From a bacterium (GTDB lineage: Bacteria > CLD3 > SB21), in assembly GCA_019695335.1 (NCBI GenBank), contig JAIBAF010000010.1:1-64000 (forward strand): 64,000 nt of DNA, given 5' to 3'. The position numbers were made by a program, and so were the translations under genes. Of this stretch, positions 28,139 through 36,240 are shown in pieces (positions within the stretch are counted from its first letter, which is position 1; each line of letters begins with the position of its first letter). The notes under the pieces were generated by a model that ran no database searches, was not told the origin of the DNA, and worked only from the letters and a program-made list of their open reading frames with translations.

Positions 28139-28894
28139 ATGGTAAAAGATTTTCTTAAAGGCATCCACTACCCTTTTTCGGCAATCCGGTTTATTGCGCA
28201 TCATCCAAACCTTGGAAAATTCATTATCATTCCGTTTATAATTAATGTTTTATTATTTTTAGCCGGATTGATTTTTTTCATAAGTAATATCGACTCACTA
28301 TTGCAGATCGTCCCCAAAAACGACGCATGGTATTTTGCGATTCTATATTACCTGTTAGCGACTCTGCTCGTTGCGTCTTTTCTCATTGTGACGTTTTACG
28401 TTTTTACGGTCATCGGCAACATGATCGCTTCGCCGTTCAATTCGGTGCTTTCGGAAAGGATCGAAGAACTGCAATTTAACAATAAGACAGACCAATCTTT
28501 TAATTTCAAACTCATTATTCGGGATGCCTATAGAGCGGTTATGACCGAATGCAAGCGGCTTCTTCTTTTTATTTGTATTTTTATTCCGATATTTATTCTA
28601 AACTTTATCCCGGTAATCGGCCAGGCGCTTTATTTCATCCTGATGCTCGTATTCACTGCATGGGGATTGAGCTTTACATTCATGGATTATGCGATGGAGA
28701 GAAAAATAGTATCATTCCGGCTTAAGGTTCAAATTTTGGCATCGCGAAAATCCCTGATGCTTGGTTTTGGATCGATGTGTTTTTTATTCGGTTTGATTCC
28801 AATCCTTAATCTTTTTTTGATTCCCGTTTGCGTTACGGCTGGGACACTAATTTACTTTAACGAATTTGATTCACCTAAACCGAGCGGCGTATGA
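28139..28894 (+). CDS. EI24/CysZ-like membrane protein
   Basis: 251-residue integral membrane protein of the EI24 (CysZ/DUF540) superfamily. It has about four long hydrophobic regions (about 28-50, 65-95, 145-185, 205-240). The loop FTVIGNMIASPFNSVLSERIE is the family hallmark, as is the N-terminal GIHYPFSAIRFIAHHPNL segment. E. coli CysZ is a sulfate permease, but most homologues are uncharacterised and no cysteine-synthesis gene is near. There is no Shine-Dalgarno, and the start abuts a terminator T-tract. The ATGA overlap with hutH implies translational coupling. Confidence 0.83.
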   Translation: MVKDFLKGIHYPFSAIRFIAHHPNLGKFIIIPFIINVLLFLAGLIFFISNIDSLLQIVPKNDAWYFAILYYLLATLLVASFLIVTFYVFTVIGNMIASPFNSVLSERIEELQFNNKTDQSFNFKLIIRDAYRAVMTECKRLLLFICIFIPIFILNFIPVIGQALYFILMLVFTAWGLSFTFMDYAMERKIVSFRLKVQILASRKSLMLGFGSMCFLFGLIPILNLFLIPVCVTAGTLIYFNEFDSPKPSGV

Positions 28895-30408
28895 ACAGCA
28901 TTGAAATTAACGGCAGCAATCTTGATTTGGAAATCATCGATCATATTTTACGCGAACATGTGTCAGTCAAACTTTCTGATCACGCTATGGCTTTGATCGG
29001 ACAATCGCGCGAGATCATAGAGCATATTATTCACTCCGGCAAGACCGTATATGGCGTCAATACTGGTTTCGGAAAATTCAGTGACGTACGAATCAGCCCC
29101 GATCATATCGATCAATTACAAACTAATTTAGTTCGCAGTCATGCTTCCGGAGTTGGCCGGCCTTTTAGCGATGATATCGTCAGGGCCATGCTTCTTTTGA
29201 AAGCAAACGGTCTGGCAAAAGGCTATTCCGGCGTAAGGCTCGAAGTCGTTCAATTACTCATTGACATGTTCAATCACAATGTGCTTCCGGTTATTCCGGA
29301 AAAAGGTTCGGTCGGTTCAAGCGGCGACCTGGCGCCGTTGGCGCATCTTGCATTAGTCATGATGGGTGAAGGTGAAGCTAAATTTGAAGGCGAGCTCATG
29401 AGCGGCGGCGATGCGCTGGCACAGGCCGGACTTCATCCTATTCGATTAAAATCCAAAGAAGGCCTCGCCGTGCTCAATGGCACGCAAGCCATGACAGCGG
29501 TGGGATCAATCAATCTTATTCGAGCGCTGAATATCCTTGAATGTGCCGACATTCTGGGAGCCATGTCTACCGAGGTTCTATTATGTACGGATACGGCCTT
29601 TGACGAACGTATTCATAAAGCCCGCAACCAGGACGGTCAAATGACATCGGCTGAAAATTTACGCACGTTATTGCACGGAAGCCCGATGGTTCAATCACAT
29701 GTTGATTGTAAAAAAATTCAAGACGCTTACAGCATCCGCTGCATGCCGCAAGTTCACGGAGCGAGCCGTGACGCTGTCCGCCACACACAACAAATCGTCG
29801 AACGCGAAATCAACGCCGCATCGGATAATCCATTGATTTTCATTGAAAACGGCGATGTATTGTCCGGTGGGAATTTTCACGGACAGCCTGTGGCGTTGGT
29901 TATGGATTTTCTTGCCATAGCCATGAGTGAAATCGGCAATATTTCTGAGCGCCGGACGGCGTGGATGATGGATGCCCATTTGAGCGACGGCTTACCTGCA
30001 TTTTTAGCCAAAGACGGCGGGCTGAATTCGGGCTATATGATTGCGCAATACGCGGCCGCGGCGCTTGTTTCGGAAAATAAAACGTTATGCCATCCGGCCA
30101 GCGTGGATTCGATTCCGACATCGGCCAACAAAGAAGATCACGTCAGCATGGGCACGATCGGCGCCCGCAAATGTTTGCAAGTCATTGAAAACGTCGAAAC
30201 AATTTTGTCTATTGAATGGCTGTGCGCAACGCAAGCCGCCGATTTTCGAAAACCGATTGAACTGGGTTCCCGTACCAAACGAGCATACGAACTCCTTCGC
30301 AGTAAGGTGCAGCCGCTTGAGAAAGACCGAGTAACCAGTGTAGATATTGATGAAGCTACGAGATTGCTGCGCAGTAAAGCGCTTGTAGAAGAAGTGTGGG
30401 ATCGATAA
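28891..30408 (+). CDS. hutH: Histidine ammonia-lyase
   Basis: 505-residue aromatic-amino-acid lyase that removes ammonia from histidine to give urocanate. Active-site features are Tyr54 in VYGVNTGFG and His84 in RSHASG; the His is typical of histidine-specific rather than phenylalanine-specific enzymes. The cofactor tripeptide lies in GSVGSSGDLAPL: it reads Ser143-Ser144-Gly145 in place of the canonical Ala-Ser-Gly, so the MIO group would carry a hydroxymethyl instead of a methyl side chain. Full length matches HutH (about 500-510). No hutU, hutI or hutG is adjacent; the upstream EI24-type gene overlaps by 4 nt. The 3' end is convergent with parB, 18 nt apart. Confidence 0.93.
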   Translation: MNSIEINGSNLDLEIIDHILREHVSVKLSDHAMALIGQSREIIEHIIHSGKTVYGVNTGFGKFSDVRISPDHIDQLQTNLVRSHASGVGRPFSDDIVRAMLLLKANGLAKGYSGVRLEVVQLLIDMFNHNVLPVIPEKGSVGSSGDLAPLAHLALVMMGEGEAKFEGELMSGGDALAQAGLHPIRLKSKEGLAVLNGTQAMTAVGSINLIRALNILECADILGAMSTEVLLCTDTAFDERIHKARNQDGQMTSAENLRTLLHGSPMVQSHVDCKKIQDAYSIRCMPQVHGASRDAVRHTQQIVEREINAASDNPLIFIENGDVLSGGNFHGQPVALVMDFLAIAMSEIGNISERRTAWMMDAHLSDGLPAFLAKDGGLNSGYMIAQYAAAALVSENKTLCHPASVDSIPTSANKEDHVSMGTIGARKCLQVIENVETILSIEWLCATQAADFRKPIELGSRTKRAYELLRSKVQPLEKDRVTSVDIDEATRLLRSKALVEEVWDR

Positions 30409-30426
30409 GAAGGAACTATTACAAAC

Positions 30427-31359
30427 TCAAACAACTTTCATCGTATCAATCATTTCTAAAAGCCTCTCCAGATCGTCATTGGAATAATATTCAATTTCCA
30501 ACATTCCTCCGCCGCCTTGTGCTTTCGGTTTTAAACGAACTTTCGTACCGAATTTCAATCGCAATCGATTTTCGACGGCATCCACATGTGGATTACGTTC
30601 GGCGACTTCTTCGATCTGGAATTTCGACGCTTTTTTCTCATGTTTGCCGTCAAGATCGTCGAGCATTTTTTTGACCAACTCTTCGGTTTTGCGCACGGAT
30701 AAAAATCCATCAACCACTGTTTTCCATGCTTTCAATTGATGCGCGCTTGACGGCAACGACACTAACGCACGACCGTGGCCTATTGTAATTTCTTCATTAC
30801 GTAAGCTATCTTGAATTTCAGAAGGCAATTTCAATAATCGAAGGATATTGGTAATGGTCGAACGGTCTTTCCCGATTTTCTGCGCTACTTCGTCCTGAGT
30901 CAGACGGCAGGTGTCAATAAGTTGCTGGTACCCTTCCGCTAATTCAATCGGATTGAGCTTTTCCCGCTGGACATTCTCGATTATTGCAAGCTCTAGCATT
31001 TCCTCGTCCGTTACCGATTCGCGAACATATGCCGGTAATGAATCCAGGTTAGCCATTTTTGCAGCACGGAAACGGCGTTCGCCGGCAATCAATTCGTAGC
31101 CGGTATTCGTTTTACGAACCGTTATCGGCTGGATCAACCCGTTTTGTAGCAGCGATTGTTTTAATTCCTCCAGCGCCTGCTGATCAAATTCTTTTCGCGG
31201 TTGAAACGGATTTGGCCTGATCGCATGGATCGGAATGGTATTGACGGAGGTCTCAGAATGTTTGAGGGTACCTTGAGAAGTAAGATTGGCTCCCGGAATT
31301 AATGCGCTAAGGCCTTTTCCAAGACCAGTGTTTTTTCTTGGAGGAAATTTATCAGTCAT
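30427..31359 (-). CDS. parB: Chromosome partitioning protein ParB (Spo0J)
   Basis: 310-residue ParB CTPase and parS-binding clamp for chromosome segregation. The N-terminal GLGKGLSALIPG peptide is the usual ParA-contacting segment. The CTP-binding motif GERRFRAA lies at 93-100, preceded by NPFQPRKEFD. A helix-turn-helix region (about 150-200, LTQDEVAQKIGKDRSTITNILRLL in the sequence) recognises parS. A C-terminal dimerisation region ends the protein. It lies 18 nt downstream of parA on the same strand. Confidence 0.96.
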   Translation of the reverse strand: MTDKFPPRKNTGLGKGLSALIPGANLTSQGTLKHSETSVNTIPIHAIRPNPFQPRKEFDQQALEELKQSLLQNGLIQPITVRKTNTGYELIAGERRFRAAKMANLDSLPAYVRESVTDEEMLELAIIENVQREKLNPIELAEGYQQLIDTCRLTQDEVAQKIGKDRSTITNILRLLKLPSEIQDSLRNEEITIGHGRALVSLPSSAHQLKAWKTVVDGFLSVRKTEELVKKMLDDLDGKHEKKASKFQIEEVAERNPHVDAVENRLRLKFGTKVRLKPKAQGGGGMLEIEYYSNDDLERLLEMIDTMKVV

Positions 31360-31377
31360 AGTATTTTAGGTTAATGG

Positions 31378-32157
31378 TCAGGTCGTTTGCGGTTCTAAAA
31401 TGTTGGCGATGACTTCTTTGGCCAACCCCATATAGTCTTGTGAGCCGACAGAGGCAGGATCGTACAGAATAATCGGTTTACCGTAACTGGGAGCTTCTCC
31501 CAATTTGATATTGCGGTGAATGACGCTTTTAAAAACTTTGTCTTTGAAATACTCTTTCACTTCGCTCACGACTTGATTGGACAAATTCAATCGGCTGTCA
31601 AACATCGTCAGTAAAACGCCTTCAATCGTTAAATTGGTATTGAGGTGACGTTGAACCAAACGAATCGTATTCAACAATTGCCGTAGACCTTCCAGCGCGT
31701 AATATTCGCATTGAATGGGAATGAGCACGGTATCCGATCCCGTAAGCGCATTGAGCGTTAAAAGCCCGAGCGATGGCGGACAATCGATTAAAATAAAATC
31801 ATATTTATCTCTGACCGGTGTAATAGCATTGAGAAACATTTTTTCACGGTCTTCGAGATTGACCAATTCGACCTCAGCGCCAACAAGCCGAATGTGAGCC
31901 GGCACTAAATCCATTTTACCCATCATAGTCTTGAGAATGGCATCTTCGAGTTTCATATTGTGAATGAGCATTTCGTAGGAGCTCTTTTCTATAGCCTCCA
32001 AATCAAACCCCAATCCGGTCGTCGCATTGGCTTGAGGATCCATATCGATCACAAGCGTACGCTTATCGGCGTGGGCCAGGCACGAAGCTAAATTAATAGC
32101 GGTTGTCGTCTTCCCCACTCCGCCTTTTTGGTTGGCTATAGCAATCACTCTACCCAT
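31378..32157 (-). CDS. parA: Chromosome partitioning ATPase ParA (Soj)
   Basis: 259-residue ParA/Soj-type ATPase that forms nucleoid-bound gradients to segregate ParB-parS complexes. The deviant Walker A motif KGGVGKTT is at 11-18, Walker A' is in DMDPQANAT and Walker B in DFILIDCPPSLG. GAGGA precedes the ATG. It heads a parA-parB unit with its own promoter and flanking ParB-like half-sites. Unusually, no gidA, rsmG or other origin-linked gene is adjacent; the upstream neighbour is nuoM. Confidence 0.96.
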   Translation of the reverse strand: MGRVIAIANQKGGVGKTTTAINLASCLAHADKRTLVIDMDPQANATTGLGFDLEAIEKSSYEMLIHNMKLEDAILKTMMGKMDLVPAHIRLVGAEVELVNLEDREKMFLNAITPVRDKYDFILIDCPPSLGLLTLNALTGSDTVLIPIQCEYYALEGLRQLLNTIRLVQRHLNTNLTIEGVLLTMFDSRLNLSNQVVSEVKEYFKDKVFKSVIHRNIKLGEAPSYGKPIILYDPASVGSQDYMGLAKEVIANILEPQTT

Positions 32158-32213
32158 TAAAAAATCCTCAAAAAGAGGGCTCCGTTAAGAAAGGTTTCAT
32201 TCAGAATAGCGCA

Positions 32214-32242
32214 AATGTATCAAATCGCATAAGATAATGCAA
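32214..32242 (-). promoter_or_regulatory. Sigma70-type promoter of parAB
   Basis: Read on the minus strand, TTGCAT (plus 32242-32237) and TACATT (plus 32219-32214) are separated by 17 nt, giving a start site near 32207 and a leader of about 50 nt before the parA ATG. Confidence 0.6.
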
Positions 32243-32249
32243 CGTTTTT

Positions 32250-32274
32250 GTGAAACATTTTTAGTTTGTTTCAC
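32250..32274. promoter_or_regulatory. Inverted parS-like half-sites upstream of parA
   Basis: GTGAAACA at 32250-32257 and TGTTTCAC at 32267-32274 are the two arms of the parS consensus TGTTTCACGTGAAACA, but in swapped order and 9 nt apart. The pair ends 8 nt upstream of the parA -35. They could bind ParB for autoregulation, or be a remnant of a parS site. Confidence 0.5.
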
Positions 32275-32298
32275 GCAATAAGAACCAATCCCCCAACT

Positions 32299-33831
32299 TT
32301 ACATGGTAGGAATTCCCAAACGTGGAAAAATATCATTGGTAAGTCCGGAATTGATCAAATCGACAATCCAAACCGGATAGGCACCGGCCAATACGATCGT
32401 CAGCATAAGTATTGACAAAGCAAAAATTTCCCTGCGGTCTGTATCCAGTAAATGAGCGAAATGTTCATTCCGTAAAAGCGCTTCCGTAGGCTGGCCAAAG
32501 AAAATTCGCTGTACGGCACGAAGAACATAGATTGCCGTGAAAACTACGCCTGTCAGACAAATGAGCGCAATATATTTCATCATCGGACTTGGCGTTCCGG
32601 CAACTCCTGCAGAAAATGCACCGGTAAGTACCATCAATTCAGATACAAAACCCGACAGACCCGGAAGTCCCAATCCGGTCATGCCGGCAAAAACAAACGC
32701 AACCGTCGTGAAAGGCATTATTTTAGCCAACCCGCCCATGTCTGTGATCATGCGCGAGTGCAAACGTCCATACACAATTCCAACTAAAGCAAAAAGTAGT
32801 GCTGTCATAATTCCGTGTGCAAACATCTGATAAACAGCACCGTTGATTCCTGCCGAAGTCAACGTACAAATCCCCAGAGTTACAATTCCAAGGTGCGACA
32901 CGGACGAATAAGCGATAATATATTTCATATCTGTCTGCCTGATCGCCGACAAAGAGCCGTAAACAATATTGACGACCGTAAGGCACGCAAAAAATAACGA
33001 CCACTCCTGAGCGCCGTGCGGCATAAATTGTAATCCAATACGAATGATTCCGAACCCGCCGAGCTTCATAAGAACGCCGGCGTGAAGCATACTGACGGCT
33101 GACGGCGCCGATGCATGGCCATCCGGTGACCATGTATGCACCGGCCATAAACCACCGATCGTCCCAAACCCAACGAATACCATTGGATAGAAAATGTATT
33201 GCCAGGATTCTGACATGTTAAAATTTTGGCGCAGAAAATCGTAATCAAAACTCCACACGCCCGTGGCGGCATGGGCCTGAACATAGAGCCCAAAAACGGG
33301 AATTAATAATAACGCACTACCCAAGAGCAAGTACAACGTCAGTTTCATCGCCGAATATTCCTTCCGGCCCGTTCCCCAGATCCCGATCAACAAATACATT
33401 GGCAAGACGGCCAATTCATAGAATACCAAAAACAAAAAAACGTCAAATGAAACAAACACGCCGAACACGCCGCTCACTAAGATGAGCAATAGCGCAAAAA
33501 ACTCTTTCTGACGTTCTTTGATTTCCCACGAAATGAGGCAACCGGTAAATATCGTAATCGATGTCAGTAATAACATTGCAATACTGATTCCGTCGGCTGC
33601 AATATGATAATTAATACCCATCACTTGCACCCATGGAATATTGACTTCATAATTTCGTGCAACGGCAGGATCGTAGAAAATATACGCTACGACCGATAAT
33701 ATGACAGTCAGCAGCGAAGCGAACGAGGCGGTCATGCGTACGCCTGTGACATTCTCTTCCGGCATCATCATAATAATGAGCCCCGCCAGCGTCGGAATAA
33801 ATACGATTGCAGATAGTAAATAAGGTTCCAT
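32299..33831 (-). CDS. nuoM: NADH-quinone oxidoreductase subunit M
   Basis: 510-residue antiporter-like membrane subunit of complex I, one of the proton-translocating modules. It has about 14 hydrophobic segments. The conserved Glu of TM5 is in FVFYELAVLPMYLLIG and the broken-helix Lys/His region is in PDGHASAPSAVSMLHAGVLMKLGGFG. The ATG at 33831 is chosen over a TTG two codons earlier. It lies 7 nt after the methyltransferase stop, so it is still in the nuo transcript although separated from nuoL by two foreign genes. No nuoN follows; the next gene is parA. Confidence 0.94.
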   Translation of the reverse strand: MEPYLLSAIVFIPTLAGLIIMMMPEENVTGVRMTASFASLLTVILSVVAYIFYDPAVARNYEVNIPWVQVMGINYHIAADGISIAMLLLTSITIFTGCLISWEIKERQKEFFALLLILVSGVFGVFVSFDVFLFLVFYELAVLPMYLLIGIWGTGRKEYSAMKLTLYLLLGSALLLIPVFGLYVQAHAATGVWSFDYDFLRQNFNMSESWQYIFYPMVFVGFGTIGGLWPVHTWSPDGHASAPSAVSMLHAGVLMKLGGFGIIRIGLQFMPHGAQEWSLFFACLTVVNIVYGSLSAIRQTDMKYIIAYSSVSHLGIVTLGICTLTSAGINGAVYQMFAHGIMTALLFALVGIVYGRLHSRMITDMGGLAKIMPFTTVAFVFAGMTGLGLPGLSGFVSELMVLTGAFSAGVAGTPSPMMKYIALICLTGVVFTAIYVLRAVQRIFFGQPTEALLRNEHFAHLLDTDRREIFALSILMLTIVLAGAYPVWIVDLINSGLTNDIFPRLGIPTM

Positions 33832-33838
33832 AATCAAT

Positions 33839-34630
33839 TCATTTTCGTTTTAATATCATATAAACGCCCATCACGAGAATTTCTCTCAGCAAGGGCACGC
33901 GTTTCACCCATTGTATTTTTCTCGGCTTCACACCGTACCGGATTTCAAACGATGGACGTGTAAGATAGCAGTCCTGATGATCAATTTGAAAAACCGATTG
34001 CCGGATAGCCTGATTCAGCGATCCGATGGTTGTCTTCGTGCTTGTAATTTCTTTGGCCACATCCAGTGCCTGTTGATTGCCTTTCTCCACCGTAGCCACA
34101 AATCTATGATACATAGTTTCCGGCAAAAATTGCGTGTAAGGAAGTTTTCCTAATTTTGTTTTGGCAAACACTTGTTGATGCGCTCCGTACGGCGAATAAA
34201 ATGGCGGATAAGTAATAAAAATTCGTCCATCTTTAGTCAATAACCGGTCGCATAATTCAAACACTTCCTTTTTACGAGGCAAATGCTCAATGACATCACG
34301 AAACAAGATCAGATCGTATTGATCCGTATATTGCGCATCGTAACTCCGGTCATAAATATCAGCCGTAATATATTGCACTTTTCCCGATGCATGCTCGGAA
34401 TATTCAAACGGTGTAATGTCCAATCCGACGGCTTTTTCGCAACGTTCTGCAAAAGCTTCGATCACGCCTCCGCTCCCGCAGCCGATTTCAAAAACTTTTT
34501 TCCCTTCTAGCCGGACGCCGTTGTTCTCGAGCATCGGAATCAAATACTTTTTCGCCAAAATATTCTGGTATGTCCAATAATAATCCTGCCAATTTTTAAA
34601 ATCCGAAGGTTTGATCATCAGCGCCGTCAC
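33839..34630 (-). CDS. SAM-dependent methyltransferase within the nuo operon
   Basis: 263-residue class I methyltransferase. Motif I (VFEIGCGSGGVIEAF) is at 46-60, followed by an acidic residue after strand 2 (VGLDITPFE), DLILFRDVIEHLP as motif IV, and GRIFITYPPFYSP in the C-terminal half. The pattern is that of Methyltransf_11/25 proteins acting on small molecules, lipids or glycans. The GTG start forms a GTGA overlap with the stop of the GT-C-like gene; an ATG four codons later is the alternative. nuoM follows after 7 nt. The substrate is unknown, and a role on the product of its glycosyltransferase-like neighbour is plausible. Confidence 0.85.
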   Translation of the reverse strand: MTALMIKPSDFKNWQDYYWTYQNILAKKYLIPMLENNGVRLEGKKVFEIGCGSGGVIEAFAERCEKAVGLDITPFEYSEHASGKVQYITADIYDRSYDAQYTDQYDLILFRDVIEHLPRKKEVFELCDRLLTKDGRIFITYPPFYSPYGAHQQVFAKTKLGKLPYTQFLPETMYHRFVATVEKGNQQALDVAKEITSTKTTIGSLNQAIRQSVFQIDHQDCYLTRPSFEIRYGVKPRKIQWVKRVPLLREILVMGVYMILKRK

Positions 34631-36240
34631 CCTTTGGTCTTTTCAAATACATAAATCGCAAACTTACGGTCCGGAGAGACGAACTGCTGAACAAATTTAT
34701 AATCGGGATTTTTTGTCAGATCGTCCTGCTGAACGTTGCTGCTGAGGCGCCAGCTATAATGCGTATCCCAAACAACCAAACCGCCTACCGGAAGCTCAGC
34801 CATTTTCTCTTTACGCATTTCCAGATAGTTGCCTGCGGCGTACTCTTTTGCATAATAATTGAAATCGTCAAAAAAGAAAAACCACGGATGCGCAATCATC
34901 GTTTTCGGCGATTTCGTTTTCAAATTTTCCTCAAAATATACCTGAAAATTCTTAACCGTCTGATGCTCCGGAGCTAACTGCAAGGGCGGCTCTTTAATGA
35001 AAGTATATGCCATTGTCCCTATGGCCGCCGAAATTAGCATCAACTTTTGAAAAAAACGTCCGCTAAAATTCAAATAATGTTGCAAAACAAACAACAATAC
35101 CAGCAATAAAACCATTGAGAATTTCAAATAATCTTTCTGAGGTGATATAAAATAATCACCGATCAAATCAAACGAATAATACATCAACGTTATTACGGTA
35201 ATCCCTATTAAAGCGATCAATGACGTCTGTCGATTCTTTTGATCATTGAGCCACGTATTGGCGCCATCAAGAGCCCATAAAGCCATCATCGGCGCAACAC
35301 CAACAAAATGCCGTAAAAATCCGATCGAAGCTACATTCCCCTTCCAATAAAAATACACGTGAGTACAAAAAATCAGTATACACGAAATATTGATGATGTT
35401 GACACTGCGCTGACGGATATCATGAACCAATTGCAATAAAATAAAAACAAACAAAACAGGACCAACAATAAAAATAAATCGCTGAAAATAATGTTCAAAC
35501 GGGCCGTTCTGATAAAGGCCATGCCCAAATGATTTGGAAGCAGTTAATAAATATAGCACGTCGCCGGTTGCTATCATACCGGCAATTTGGTATAACGCTA
35601 AGCCGGTTCCCATAGCAAGAATCGGCCAGTATTTTTTCTCACGAAAAAATACAATCGCAAATATTGGCAAAATTAATACTAATTCCGTTCGTCCTAACGG
35701 CATCAACGATAACAGCAGCGCCGACGTCAACCATTTTTTCTTGTAGTAGTAATAAAGCCCGATTGCTAAAAAAAATGCGGCCAGAGGTTCGGTACATAAA
35801 CTATAACTCGTAATAAAAAACAGCGGCTGGAAAGCAATAAAAATAAGTGCAAGCCAAGGATTGGGTTTACCGGAAGCTTGTGCAGCTTTATAAGTAAAGT
35901 AACAGGTCGCAATTGATAATAGAATCGTTGCGGCTGCGCAATACCAATATCCTAATTGGGATGGCAATAAGAAAAAAATTATCGCAAGCGGCCGCCCCCA
36001 AATACTGAGAAAAAATTCCGGTTTTGTCATGGCCGCCTGTGCCATAAAATAACGGCCGATATTATCGTCGTCGTACGGACGCGGCGACTGTATCGTCCAA
36101 TATGCCGCGATGGCCGCAAATCCTGCTAAAATCAATACAATATTTTTCCACGATATTGCAAAAACATCTTCTTTATTCTGATTCTGTGAATTGGATGATG
36201 ACGCAATTCTGCCTGTTTTGACGGAAGCTGGCATGATCAC
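34627..36240 (-). CDS. GT-C-type polytopic membrane protein within the nuo operon
   Basis: 537-residue membrane protein with about 10-12 hydrophobic segments and a soluble C-terminal part (about 430-537). The first extracytoplasmic loop carries SPRPYDDDNIGRYF (Asp57-Asp59), the acidic loop motif typical of GT-C polyprenyl-phosphate-sugar glycosyltransferases. GRTELVLILPI and the HGLYQNGPFEHYFQRF loop also suit that fold (DUF2029/PMT-like). It probably transfers a sugar outside the cytoplasmic membrane; donor and acceptor are unknown. Its GTG start overlaps the nuoL stop (GTGA) and its stop overlaps the methyltransferase start in the same way, so it is tightly coupled into the complex I operon. 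Confidence 0.78.
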   Translation of the reverse strand: MIMPASVKTGRIASSSNSQNQNKEDVFAISWKNIVLILAGFAAIAAYWTIQSPRPYDDDNIGRYFMAQAAMTKPEFFLSIWGRPLAIIFFLLPSQLGYWYCAAATILLSIATCYFTYKAAQASGKPNPWLALIFIAFQPLFFITSYSLCTEPLAAFFLAIGLYYYYKKKWLTSALLLSLMPLGRTELVLILPIFAIVFFREKKYWPILAMGTGLALYQIAGMIATGDVLYLLTASKSFGHGLYQNGPFEHYFQRFIFIVGPVLFVFILLQLVHDIRQRSVNIINISCILIFCTHVYFYWKGNVASIGFLRHFVGVAPMMALWALDGANTWLNDQKNRQTSLIALIGITVITLMYYSFDLIGDYFISPQKDYLKFSMVLLLVLLFVLQHYLNFSGRFFQKLMLISAAIGTMAYTFIKEPPLQLAPEHQTVKNFQVYFEENLKTKSPKTMIAHPWFFFFDDFNYYAKEYAAGNYLEMRKEKMAELPVGGLVVWDTHYSWRLSSNVQQDDLTKNPDYKFVQQFVSPDRKFAIYVFEKTKG

